20,551 nucleotides of DNA from NCBI GenBank assembly GCA_964607245.1, contig CAZSIB010000016.1, positions 1 through 20,551 of the forward strand. The letters are read 5' to 3'. The translations under genes and the position numbers were made by a program. The first letter of the stretch is position 1. The number at the start of each line of letters is the position of its first letter. The notes below the pieces were generated by a model, which worked only from the letters and a program-made list of their open reading frames with translations, was not told the origin of the DNA and did no database searches. This DNA comes from CAZLPZ01 sp964607245. GTDB taxonomy: Bacteria > Pseudomonadota > Alphaproteobacteria > Micavibrionales > Micavibrionaceae. Of this stretch, positions 13,493 through 20,198 are shown piece by piece.

Positions 13493-14404
13493 ATGACGGC
13501 TGGCATTCCTCTTAAAAAACTGAAAGATGGCAGATCACTACCTGTACTCGGGCTTGGCACATGGCTCATGGGTGGAGATGCGCACCGCTCCGACTCTCCT
13601 CAGGACGGCAAGGATATTTCAGCGATCCAAAAGGCTGTTGATCTGGGCTATACGCACATCGACACTGCCGAAATTTATGGTGATGGCCACACAGAAGAAC
13701 TTGTTGGTGAAGCTCTTGGTCACTTACCACGCGAAAAGGTCTTTCTTGCAAGCAAAGTCCGCCAGGGGAACCATACGCGTGAAAAATTAGCCCATGCGCT
13801 TGATCAGTCGTTGAAGCGGCTTAAAACAGATTATCTTGATCTTTACTATCTTCATCGTGCAACACCCGAAACACCTCTCGACGAAACGGCAGAAGCCTTA
13901 AATAAGGCCTTTGAACAAGGGAAAATTAGAAACGTCGGCGTATGTAATTTTTCTGCTACACGCCTTGATCAATTACAAGCCCACCTCAAAACCAAGATTC
14001 TTGCGAACCAAGTCCATTATAACCTCGCTTTTCGAGAGCCACAGCAATCCGGTCTCCTGAATCATGCGCAAGAAAAGGATTACTTTATTGTCGCATGGCG
14101 CCCTATTCGCCTTGTCAAGCGCAACGCCGAAACGCCACACGTCACCCATAACATATGGGACAAGGGAGCGTTTCCCATTCTTGATAAATTAGCCGAGAAA
14201 TATCACAAGACGAACGTCCAAATTGCGCTTGCCTGGTTGATCCATCAACCCTTTGTGACGACCTTATTAAAGTCATCACAACCCAAGAATCTTGCAGAAG
14301 CAATCGGCGGCTTGGATTTTGTCCTATCCCCCGAAGATTTTGATATGCTTTCGAGCAGCTTTCAGCCCCAATATCCAGTTTCAGACACAATTGGTTTGGA
14401 ATAA
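13493..14404 (+). CDS. Aldo/keto reductase
   Basis: An NAD(P)H-dependent oxidoreductase with the (beta/alpha)8 fold; the substrate is unknown. The catalytic tetrad is visible: Asp57 (HIDTAEIYG), Tyr62, Lys88 (LASKV) and His121 (YYLHRA). Other family features are LGLGTWLMGG near the N-terminus, IRNVGVCNFSATRLDQLQ and ANQVHYNL, and the C-terminal IALAWLIHQPFVTTLLKSSQPKNLAEAIGG cofactor loop, although the usual IPG is replaced by LLK. The product is 303 aa. The ribosome binding site is weak (AGAAAGA). The gene is more A+T-rich than its neighbours and sits between the flagellar block and rnpA, where rpmH would normally be found, which suggests a later insertion. Confidence 0.9.
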   Translation: MTAGIPLKKLKDGRSLPVLGLGTWLMGGDAHRSDSPQDGKDISAIQKAVDLGYTHIDTAEIYGDGHTEELVGEALGHLPREKVFLASKVRQGNHTREKLAHALDQSLKRLKTDYLDLYYLHRATPETPLDETAEALNKAFEQGKIRNVGVCNFSATRLDQLQAHLKTKILANQVHYNLAFREPQQSGLLNHAQEKDYFIVAWRPIRLVKRNAETPHVTHNIWDKGAFPILDKLAEKYHKTNVQIALAWLIHQPFVTTLLKSSQPKNLAEAIGGLDFVLSPEDFDMLSSSFQPQYPVSDTIGLE

Positions 14405-14471
14405 AGAGAAAAACCTGTATGAACACCTTTGATCGATCACACCTTTTTTAAAAATAAACCTTGGTAGTTTT

Positions 14472-14477
14472 TATAAT
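14472..14477 (+). promoter_or_regulatory. -10 element of rnpA
   Basis: A perfect TATAAT lies 11 nt before the rnpA ATG (14488). No good -35 is present at the right distance. The start codon would be within a few nt of the transcription start, and no ribosome binding site is present, so rnpA may have a leaderless or nearly leaderless mRNA. Confidence 0.4.
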
Positions 14478-14487
14478 AACTATGTAA

Positions 14488-14916
14488 ATGAAAACACGCG
14501 CAACAGACACCTCGCATATCGGGCGGATTTTAAAACGGGCGGATTTTTTGCGCCTGCAACAGGGGATTCAAGACAAAACCGCCCGAAAATGGATTACGCC
14601 GCATCTCATCGTTCAACTGGGGCCCGGCCCAGCGATGCCGAATGATGCCGCCATATCGTGTCGTTACGGCATCACGATTACCAAGAAAATTTTCCCACTG
14701 GCGGTTGACCGAAACCGGATGCGGCGGCGGCTCCGCCCACTCATTTTATCCGTCCTTGTCGCCATGCCGGGGGTTACCGGATATGATCTTGTGGTCTTGC
14801 CGCGCGGACCCGCGTTAAAAGCAACGCCCGAAACCCTGGAAAAAGACCTGAAATGGGCCTTAAAACGCCTTTTATCACCAGAAAAAGAGGGTAATCACCC
14901 TAAAAACAGGGCATAA
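14488..14916 (+). CDS. rnpA: Ribonuclease P protein component
   Basis: Protein subunit of RNase P, which matures tRNA 5' ends with the M1 RNA. It has ILKRADFLRLQQG (14-26) at the start, YGITITKKI (60-68), the basic RNA-binding signature DRNRMRRRLR (74-83), and YDLVVLPRGPALKATPETLEKDL in the C-terminal half. The 142-aa length is slightly long because of an N-terminal extension and a polar C-terminal tail. The ATG at 14488 has no ribosome binding site and closely follows a TATAAT box. It is followed after 4 nt by yidD, the usual order, but rpmH is not upstream. Confidence 0.93.
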   Translation: MKTRATDTSHIGRILKRADFLRLQQGIQDKTARKWITPHLIVQLGPGPAMPNDAAISCRYGITITKKIFPLAVDRNRMRRRLRPLILSVLVAMPGVTGYDLVVLPRGPALKATPETLEKDLKWALKRLLSPEKEGNHPKNRA

Positions 14917-14920
14917 ATCC

Positions 14921-15163
14921 ATGAAATTACCCGAAATAATCCGGTTTTCTCCTTTGAAATACCTATTTCTTGGGCTAATCCGCCTATATCAATGGGTTTT
15001 ATCCCCCATCATGGGCCATTCTTGCCGATTTTCTCCCCGTTGTTCCGATTATGCGCGGGACGCGATCCAGAAATACGGCGCGGTAAAAGGGGGCAGGCTA
15101 GCAGCAATACGGATTTTGCGGTGCCATCCCTGGACCGCCGGCGGGAATGATCCTGTTCCTTAG
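14921..15163 (+). CDS. yidD: Membrane protein insertion efficiency factor YidD
   Basis: A small inner-membrane-associated protein that improves insertion of membrane proteins by YidC. At 80 aa it shows the whole family pattern: an amphipathic N-terminal helix (YLFLGLIRLYQWVLSPIMG), Cys35 and the SPRCSDYA motif (Cys41), then AIRILRCHPW with Cys68. The start is 4 nt past the rnpA stop, so the two form one operon. YidC does not follow; the next gene converges, with 9 nt between the stop codons. Confidence 0.93.
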   Translation: MKLPEIIRFSPLKYLFLGLIRLYQWVLSPIMGHSCRFSPRCSDYARDAIQKYGAVKGGRLAAIRILRCHPWTAGGNDPVP

Positions 15164-15172
15164 GAATAAAAG

Positions 15173-16399
15173 CTATCCCGATATCCGCGCCACCACTCGC
15201 GCTTTTTGAAGCCACAGGCGGATCATATCCTCGGATCTATACGCCTGGGTGGCCTGAATAGCGCCTTCTTGCGCGGCGAACCACAAATCATCGCGTAACC
15301 GGTAATCAATAATCGTTTGGGCCAAAAGTTGGGCCGATTTTTGCGGCACCACCGCCCCGATTTTATAATCCAGAATCACCCGTGCAATCTCGCACGCCTC
15401 GGGCCCGACCAGAATACAGGGCCGGGCAGACGCCATCGCCGCATAAAATTTTGCCGGAACGACCAGACCCGCCACATCTTGCCGCAAACTGATGAGATGC
15501 AGATCCCCCGATTCCATGATATCGCGGAGACGTGATTGCGGTTGAAACGGCAAGATGCGCACATTGGAAAGACCGCCGCGACGCGCCTTTTCCGCCGCCA
15601 CGGCCGCATGGGCCTGATCATCGCCGATAAAGACAAATTCAATTTCGGGGTGCAGACTTTCAAGAATGGTGGCAGCGTCCAAAATCGTATCGACCGGATG
15701 CACCGCCCCCACGGTCCCGACATAAAGGACCCTGAATTTCGGGGTGGTCGCCGCGCCCGCAACCTCAATCGGGGGGAAAGGCGCTGCTGGTTTCGCAGGC
15801 GCGTTCATGGCCAGTTCCGGCCAAGGCGGGATCAAGGTCAGGACATGGGAATCGACGCCTGTCGCGCTTAAATGCCGCGCCATGCATCGTCCCGTAACAA
15901 TCACACCCGCCGCCCGGTTCATCGCCGCGCGCGAGGCACGCATCAGCGCCCGGGATACCCATCCTGGACAAGAGACCCCCACAAAGGGCAATAAATCGGG
16001 ATAGACATCCTGGCACCAATGAAGATGCGGCACGCCCCGCAAGCGGGAAATCCACGCGCCGACAATCACCAACAGGGGGGGATCCGAAAGGGTGATCACC
16101 AACGCCGGACGCGGTGAGAATAATCCTGCGAAAAACAACCGCAGCAAAAGGACAAGGCCACTCACGATTCCGAAATGAGGGCGCAGATATCTCAAGCGCC
16201 GGACATGGACCGCGCCGTCCACATCATACCCGGCGGCGGGCGCGGTCGTGAGCACACGCACATTCCACCCGTCCCGGGCAAACGCACGCGCAAGTTCACG
16301 CAAAAGACGCCCGCTCGACCCCCGCAACGGGGGGTACAGGCGCCCGATCATGAGAACGCGCGCGGATGTCGCTCCAGAATTTGCCGGATTTAAGGTCAT
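15173..16399 (-). CDS. GT4-family glycosyltransferase (WcaI-like)
   Basis: A GT-B glycosyltransferase of family 4, probably acting in exopolysaccharide or surface-glycan synthesis at the cytoplasmic face. The N-terminal domain has VLMIGRLYPPLRGSSGRLLRELARAF (15-40) and LHWCQDVYPDLLPF; a hydrophobic segment (80-95) may contact the membrane. The C-terminal domain begins near 222 (FRVLYVGTVGAVHPVDTILDA), with IEFVFIGD and the donor-site stretch LVVPAKFYAAMASARPCILVGPEACEIARVI (312-342). I use the ATG at 16399 (408 aa). The frame is open to an ATG at 16474, but that lies inside a long palindrome and would add a low-complexity lead. The ribosome binding site at 16399 is weak. Donor and acceptor are not predictable here. 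Confidence 0.85.
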   Translation of the reverse strand: MTLNPANSGATSARVLMIGRLYPPLRGSSGRLLRELARAFARDGWNVRVLTTAPAAGYDVDGAVHVRRLRYLRPHFGIVSGLVLLLRLFFAGLFSPRPALVITLSDPPLLVIVGAWISRLRGVPHLHWCQDVYPDLLPFVGVSCPGWVSRALMRASRAAMNRAAGVIVTGRCMARHLSATGVDSHVLTLIPPWPELAMNAPAKPAAPFPPIEVAGAATTPKFRVLYVGTVGAVHPVDTILDAATILESLHPEIEFVFIGDDQAHAAVAAEKARRGGLSNVRILPFQPQSRLRDIMESGDLHLISLRQDVAGLVVPAKFYAAMASARPCILVGPEACEIARVILDYKIGAVVPQKSAQLLAQTIIDYRLRDDLWFAAQEGAIQATQAYRSEDMIRLWLQKARVVARISG

Positions 16400-16440
16400 C
16401 TCAACCAAGAACCCATAAAGAAATGAACACGCCGCTTTTC

Positions 16441-16506
16441 CCCTCTCCCTTCCCCCACCTTCCTCCCCCTTCAAGGGGGAGGAAGGTGGGGGTAAAAGGG
16501 AGAGGG
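16441..16506. repeat. Long near-perfect palindrome (66 nt)
   Basis: The inner arms 16452-16471 and 16473-16492 are perfect reverse complements of 20 nt around a single C. The outer arms 16441-16451 and 16496-16506 (11 nt) also pair, with only a TAA bulge. One strand is almost all C/T and the other almost all A/G. No T-run follows on either strand, so it does not look like an intrinsic terminator. It lies between the rpsA terminator and the glycosyltransferase start. A REP/MITE-type dispersed palindrome is the likeliest reading. Confidence 0.85.
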
Positions 16507-16578
16507 AATTTCTCTCGCCTGTCTACTTCTTCTTACCTTAAACTACTATATAAATTTAATCTCCCTCTTTCCTAGCGA

Positions 16579-16608
16579 AAAAAGGGCCCTGGTGAAAGGG
16601 CCCTTTTT
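16579..16608 (-). terminator. rpsA terminator
   Basis: AAAAAGGGCCC (16579-16589) and GGGCCCTTTTT (16598-16608) form an 11-bp stem with an 8-nt loop; the minus strand ends in a T-run. It starts 26 nt past the rpsA stop. The A/T symmetry would allow termination from the other side too. Confidence 0.9.
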
Positions 16609-16633
16609 CTATGCGTTCACAACGACGTCGATT

Positions 16634-18400
16634 TTATTCGTCCGTTTTTGCTTTTTTAGCTTTGGCCGCGGGCTTTTTCGCATCCGACTCGTCGGTTGAC
16701 GATTTTTGCAGCGCCGCACCCAGAATATCGCCCAAAGACGCGCCCGATTCGGTCGAACCAAAGTTCGCCATCGCTTCTTTGTCTTGGTCAATTTCCATTT
16801 GCTTGATCGACAACTGAACTTGACGGGTCTTCGAATCGATCCCCGTCACTTTTGCATCGACCTTTTCACCTACCGCAAAGCGGTCGGTACGCTGTTCGGA
16901 ACGTTCGCGCGACAGATCGCCCTTCTTGATGAAGCCTTCGACGCCATCATTGATGGTCACTTGAACGCCTTTATCCGAGACGGCCGTAATCACCGCTGTC
17001 ACGATTGCGCCCTTGGCAACGCCCGAGACGGCCGCACCACCCGGATTTTCCGAGAGTTGCTTCACGCCCAACGAGATACGTTCCTTGACGGGATCAATGT
17101 CCAAAATACGGACCTTGATCGTATCGCCTTTCTTGTAGGCCTTCAGTGCTTCTTCAGACGCGTCCGACCAGGACACATCGGAGAGATGCACCATCCCGTC
17201 AATCTCGCCCGGAAGCCCAACAAACAGACCAAATTCGGTCACATTGCTGATCGTACCGTCAAGATCTTGACCGGTCTTATAGGTTTCGGCAAACGCGGTC
17301 CACGGATTGGCCGTGCATTGCTTGATGCCCAAAGAAACCCGGCGTTTGTCGGCGTCGACTTCGAGCACTTGGACATCGACCATTTGACCAACCGACACGA
17401 TTTTCGCAGGCGGCACGTTCTTCTTGGTCCAGGACATTTCAGAGACGTGGACAAGACCTTCGATGCCGGTTTCAATTTCAACGAATGCACCGTAATCGGC
17501 GATATTCGTGACTTTGCCCGACAATTTCTGACCCACGCTGTAACGGCCCGCAATCCCTTGCCAGGGATCGGATTCCAGTTGCTTCATCCCGAGCGAAATA
17601 CGCTGGTTTTCAGCATTAAACCGGATCACTTGAACTTCGACCGATTGCCCAATCGTGAGCGCTTCGGACGGATGGTTCACGCGTTTCCAGGAAATATCGG
17701 TGACATGGAGCAAACCGTCCACGCCGCCCAGATCCACGAACGCACCGTAATCGGTAATGTTCTTGACCACGCCCGTCAAAATTTGACCTTCGCGGATCCC
17801 CGACAGGATATCCGAACGGGTCGCTTCGCGGCTTTCTTCCAAAACGGCACGGCGCGACACGACGATATTCCCGCGTGCACGGTCCATTTTCAGGATGATA
17901 AACGGCTGGGGCGTGCCCATCAGCGGGGTCACATCGCGCACCGGACGAATATCCACTTGGGATCCCGGCAAGAACGCGACCGCACCGCCCAGATCGACGG
18001 TGAACCCACCCTTGACGCGACCGAAAATAATCCCGGTGACACGTGTTTGGCTGGTGTGTTGTTTTTCAAGTTCGACCCAGACTTCTTCACGGCGTGCTTT
18101 TTCACGCGACAAGCTGGCTTCGCCCATGCGATTTTCAACGCGTTCAACGAACACTTCAATCGTGTCCCCGACGCGGAGTTCGGGGTTGACCCCGGGGCTT
18201 GAAAATTCACGTAAGGGAACGCGACCTTCGGCTTTCAAACCGACATCGATCACGACCATGTCTTTTTCAAGGGCGACGACGGTCCCGTTCACAACGGAGC
18301 CCGTAAAACTTTTCTTTTTATTGGGAAGCGAGTCGGAAAGTAGTGCTGCAAAGTCGGATGACTCGTTCCGGTCCTGCAGGTTTGCGGCGATATGTGCCAT
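16634..18400 (-). CDS. rpsA: 30S ribosomal protein S1
   Basis: S1 binds mRNA on the 30S subunit and aids translation initiation. The product (588 aa from the ATG at 18400) contains six S1/OB repeats; four carry clear copies of the pattern 'xYGAFVxLxGxxGLVHxSDxSW ... VxVxVxxxDxxxxRxSLGxKQ', with a fifth more diverged repeat (GVQVTINDGVEGFIKKGDLS) and an N-terminal one (VVALEKDMVVIDVGLKAEGRVPL). The C-terminus is Lys/Ala-rich. An in-frame TTG at 18412 is open but less likely as the start; the ribosome binding site is weak (GAGA). The gene has its own promoter and terminator. The usual upstream neighbour cmk is absent. A 498-aa frame on the opposite strand is a codon-bias shadow. Confidence 0.97.
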   Translation of the reverse strand: MAHIAANLQDRNESSDFAALLSDSLPNKKKSFTGSVVNGTVVALEKDMVVIDVGLKAEGRVPLREFSSPGVNPELRVGDTIEVFVERVENRMGEASLSREKARREEVWVELEKQHTSQTRVTGIIFGRVKGGFTVDLGGAVAFLPGSQVDIRPVRDVTPLMGTPQPFIILKMDRARGNIVVSRRAVLEESREATRSDILSGIREGQILTGVVKNITDYGAFVDLGGVDGLLHVTDISWKRVNHPSEALTIGQSVEVQVIRFNAENQRISLGMKQLESDPWQGIAGRYSVGQKLSGKVTNIADYGAFVEIETGIEGLVHVSEMSWTKKNVPPAKIVSVGQMVDVQVLEVDADKRRVSLGIKQCTANPWTAFAETYKTGQDLDGTISNVTEFGLFVGLPGEIDGMVHLSDVSWSDASEEALKAYKKGDTIKVRILDIDPVKERISLGVKQLSENPGGAAVSGVAKGAIVTAVITAVSDKGVQVTINDGVEGFIKKGDLSRERSEQRTDRFAVGEKVDAKVTGIDSKTRQVQLSIKQMEIDQDKEAMANFGSTESGASLGDILGAALQKSSTDESDAKKPAAKAKKAKTDE

Positions 18401-18543
18401 ATTTTTTCTCAATTCTTTGTCTTGGGTCCCGTTTTTGCCGATGCCGGATGATAACCGGAAAGGTACAAAGGCGACGGGTCGTCATGTCGTTGATCCGGTT
18501 CAGGGCTTATTGATATCGCCTGCCAGACCAAAGACTGACCCGG

Positions 18544-18572
18544 GTTATACGGGGAAAATCGAGGGAAAACAA
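18544..18572 (-). promoter_or_regulatory. rpsA promoter
   Basis: Minus strand: -35 TTGTTT (18567-18572), 17-nt spacer, -10 TATAAC (18544-18549). It gives a leader of about 137 nt before the ATG at 18400, long enough to hold translational control. The promoter lies in a tandem repeat (18552-18582). Confidence 0.6.
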
Positions 18573-18582
18573 GGGAAAACGA
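18552..18582. repeat. Three short tandem copies of GGGAAAA(T/C)xxA in the rpsA promoter
   Basis: Copies: GGGAAAATCGA (18552-18562), GGGAAAACAA (18563-18572) and GGGAAAACGA (18573-18582). They cover the spacer and -35 of the rpsA promoter on the opposite strand. Confidence 0.6.
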
Positions 18583-18595
18583 GCGGATAGGACAT

Positions 18596-18633
18596 AAAAA
18601 ACACCCAAAAGGACATTCCCTTGGGTGTTTTTT
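18596..18633 (-). terminator. Terminator of the 151-aa secreted-protein gene
   Basis: AAAAAACACCCAA (18596-18608) pairs with TTGGGTGTTTTTT (18621-18633), a 13-bp stem with a 12-nt loop. The minus strand reads through the hairpin into a T-run. It lies 24 nt past the stop at 18657, just upstream of the rpsA promoter. Confidence 0.88.
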
Positions 18634-18656
18634 GAAATCAAACGTCGTTTAGGCCG

Positions 18657-19112
18657 TTATGGGACCAAGGTCAGCCCTCGGCACGCAGCGTTCGCCAATG
18701 TTTCGGCGCCATGTACGGCACGGTTGTGAATGGCAACATCCGCGGCAGAAGCGTCACCTGTCACACGATACATGGAGTTCATCTGCTCTCCGACAGGTCT
18801 CGAGCAATCAATATGCCGAACGTCACGGTCCAAATCGGTCGCAATGGGATCACGTCCTGTCACATTTGCACGCACCACGGTCACATCCTGGCCTGGACGA
18901 CCCCCATTACGATAAACGCCAATATGGGTTTGCCCACCGGCGACTGATGTCCAAGCACTCCGGGCAATATTTTGAGAGGACATATTCAAAATAACCGAGG
19001 ACGGATCAGCAGCCGGAGCCACGGCGGCTTTCGGTGCGGCATGTCCCGCACCCGACGCGCCAACTGACACTGCAAAAGCGGCGGCGGCAATTTTGTTCTT
19101 CCTACCTGTCAT
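18657..19112 (-). CDS. Small secreted hypothetical protein (151 aa)
   Basis: Residues 1-26 form a signal peptide: MTGRKNK basic start, an Ala/Val-rich core, and cleavage expected at GHA-AP or one residue later. The mature part begins with an Ala/Pro/Val-rich stretch, then a polar domain (VILNMSSQNIARSAW, GQTHIGVYRNGG, QDVTVVRANVTGRD) and two Cys (HIDCSRP, NAACRG) that may form a disulfide in the periplasm. I recognise no family. A strong AGGAGA ribosome binding site precedes the ATG. It has its own promoter (19166-19194) and terminator. Confidence 0.75.
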   Translation of the reverse strand: MTGRKNKIAAAAFAVSVGASGAGHAAPKAAVAPAADPSSVILNMSSQNIARSAWTSVAGGQTHIGVYRNGGRPGQDVTVVRANVTGRDPIATDLDRDVRHIDCSRPVGEQMNSMYRVTGDASAADVAIHNRAVHGAETLANAACRGLTLVP

Positions 19113-19165
19113 TTTGATTCTCCTGATTTGAACCTGTTAACTTTTTCCTCATTATTGGTAGGCAC

Positions 19166-19194
19166 AGGATATCAAGTGATAAACACTATGTCAA
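19166..19194 (-). promoter_or_regulatory. Promoter of the 151-aa secreted-protein gene
   Basis: Minus strand: -35 TTGACA (19189-19194, perfect), 17-nt spacer, -10 TATCCT (19166-19171). An inverted repeat at 19203-19223 lies just upstream of the -35 and could be an operator. Confidence 0.7.
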
Positions 19195-19202
19195 TAAAAT
19201 TT

Positions 19203-19223
19203 TATGGGTTATTTATTCCCATA
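19203..19223. promoter_or_regulatory. Possible operator (inverted repeat)
   Basis: TATGGG (19203-19208) and CCCATA (19218-19223) are reverse complements separated by 9 nt. The site begins 8 nt upstream of the -35 of the minus-strand promoter, suiting an activator or repressor dimer. No regulator is identified. Confidence 0.35.
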
Positions 19224-19287
19224 GGGCGGCCCACCCTTCCTGAAACGCCGCCGCCGTCAAAATTTATCACTTCCCTTAAAATAATAC

Positions 19288-19316
19288 TTGACATTTCGGG
19301 ATTGTCTGTTTATATT
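19288..19316 (+). promoter_or_regulatory. Strong housekeeping-type promoter with no gene behind it
   Basis: TTGACA (19288-19293, perfect), 17-nt spacer, TATATT (19311-19316). Transcription would begin near 19323. No convincing protein gene follows before tRNA-Asp at 19681; a hairpin with a T-run occurs within 40 nt. Confidence 0.6.
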
Positions 19317-19322
19317 CTCTCT

Positions 19323-19360
19323 TAATGGAGTCGACCACCAGAGGGGGACCCCCTTTTTTA
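19323..19360 (+). ncRNA. Possible very short transcript ending in a hairpin and T-run
   Basis: Between the promoter at 19288-19316 and T6 there is AGGGGGACCCCCT, able to form a short stem (AGGGG/CCCCT, extendable by A/T pairs) directly before the T-run. The product would be about 35-38 nt. Alternatively this is an attenuator in a longer leader, or a 20-codon ORF starting at the ATG at 19325. Weakly supported. Confidence 0.25.
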
Positions 19361-19473
19361 AAGACCGGCGGCAATGGGATTTTTTAAATCCACAATAAGC
19401 CCTCCGTTAAAAAAGGAGATAACCCCCACCCAATACCGGGCAGCCCACCACTAGGGCAGCGCGCTGTTCCCTT

Positions 19474-19497
19474 GTGTTTTTTGAACACAAAAAACAC
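19474..19497. repeat. A/T-rich 10-bp hairpin
   Basis: GTGTTTTTTG (19474-19483) and CAAAAAACAC (19488-19497) are perfect reverse complements around an AACA loop, flanked by near-matching CCC/GGG. It could be a terminator remnant or part of a repeat. Confidence 0.6.
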
Positions 19498-19525
19498 GGG
19501 AGAACATAAAGCCAAACGGACTTCT

Positions 19526-19555
19526 CTGTTATTCCCGCTTTCGCGGGGATGACAG
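19526..19555. repeat. REP-like palindrome
   Basis: CTGTTATTCCCGC (19526-19538) pairs with GCGGGGATGACAG (19543-19555) over 13 bp with two G-T wobbles, loop TTTC. The core (ATTCCCGCxxxxGCGGGxATGAC) matches a palindromic element dispersed in many proteobacterial genomes, recognisable also when translated (PRESGN). The family call is from memory. Confidence 0.75.
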
Positions 19556-19626
19556 GGGAAAAGAAAGAGAGAAAGAAAGCACGACCGAACATGAACAAAT
19601 AGATCATAAAAAGGGATCATTCCCTG

Positions 19627-19655
19627 TTGACACTCAGAGAATAATCCGTTATCAC
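19627..19655 (+). promoter_or_regulatory. tRNA-Asp promoter
   Basis: TTGACA (19627-19632), 17-nt spacer, TATCAC (19650-19655), then a GC-rich run. The tRNA starts 26 nt after the -10. Confidence 0.5.
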
Positions 19656-19680
19656 GGCTGCACCCTTGAAAAAGGCGCGC

Positions 19681-19756
19681 GCGGGAGTAGTTCAGTGGTT
19701 AGAACGCCTGCCTGTCACGCAGGAGGTCGCGGGTTCAAGTCCCGTCTCTCGCGCCA
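19681..19756 (+). tRNA. tRNA-Asp (anticodon GTC)
   Basis: The acceptor GCGGGAG (19681-19687) pairs with CTCTCGC (19746-19752, one G-T). Discriminator G is followed by encoded CCA (19754-19756). The anticodon stem CCTGC/GCAGG encloses loop CTGTCAC, anticodon GTC. It converges on the 5S rRNA gene; the stretch between them (19757-19891) shows no gene. Confidence 0.95.
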
Positions 19757-19891
19757 TTTTCAAGCGGTCCTATACCCATGTCAAAATTCCGTAGAACGCA
19801 AGGAGCCCCGCTTCTTGTTCCTCGTCGCCATGTTCACCCAATCGGCCGTAGAGACGCTCAAGCGCTTGTGATATTCAATACGCGAACAACA

Positions 19892-19918
19892 AAAAACCGC
19901 CCGGAAAGGGCGGTTTTT
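19892..19918 (-). terminator. rRNA operon terminator (bidirectional)
   Basis: AAAAACCGCCC (19892-19902) pairs with GGGCGGTTTTT (19908-19918), an 11-bp stem with loop GGAAA. It lies about 50 nt past the 3' end of 5S on the minus strand. The symmetric A/T flanks can also stop the tRNA-Asp transcript coming from the other side. Confidence 0.88.
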
Positions 19919-19967
19919 GAAAACAACGTAAATAAGTTTAACACATTTTGCTTTTTGCGCTTAAAAG

Positions 19968-20084
19968 ACCTGGCAACGACCTACTCTTCCACGCCTTGAG
20001 ACGAAGTACCATTGGCGCTGAGGTTTTTCACGGCCGAGTTCGGAATGGGATCGGGTGTTTCACACTCGCTAAAGTCACCAGGTC
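19968..20084 (-). rRNA. rrf: 5S ribosomal RNA
   Basis: On the minus strand the gene begins GACCTGGTGACT and ends GTTGCCAGGTC; the two ends pair to form helix I. The internal CCGATCCCATTCCGAACTCGG block is the diagnostic 5S core, followed by GGTACTTCGTCTCAAGGCGTGGAAGAGTAGG. Length is about 117 nt. It follows 23S in the usual 23S-5S order, with a spacer of about 114 nt (20085-20198) in which I see no tRNA. Confidence 0.95.
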
Positions 20085-20198
20085 ATTTAAGAACAAAAAG
20101 CACACACTGTATCTCTTGCTGATGCGTTCAAACGGGCAGATCAATAAACTTATCACTGCGCGTGAAGTTACGATATAAATACCGCAACGTAACGTAAA

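Larger units (their letters stand above)
19361..19626. other. Gene-poor stretch with hairpins
   Basis: I see no credible protein gene between the short transcript unit and the tRNA-Asp promoter. Open frames on both strands have low-complexity or repeat-derived sequence. The stretch contains the hairpin at 19474-19497, the REP-like palindrome at 19526-19555 and a purine-rich run (about 19556-19580). Confidence 0.6.

Noticed and set aside
16706..18202. 498-aa open frame antisense to rpsA
   Set aside because: Produced by the codon bias of rpsA. It is His/Arg/Asp-rich with no domain, and rpsA is certain on the other strand.
18552..18582. Short repeats as a CRISPR array
   Set aside because: Three 10-11-nt units without spacers, inside the rpsA promoter; no cas genes in the window.
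19128..19325. 65-aa plus-strand frame
   Set aside because: It covers two promoters and an inverted repeat, without a ribosome binding site.
19384..19620. 78-aa minus-strand frame
   Set aside because: Its CHPRESGN segment is the translation of a REP-like palindrome; no other coding features.
19778..19999. 73-aa plus-strand frame between tRNA-Asp and 5S
   Set aside because: It reads through the rRNA terminator and into the 5S gene; no ribosome binding site.
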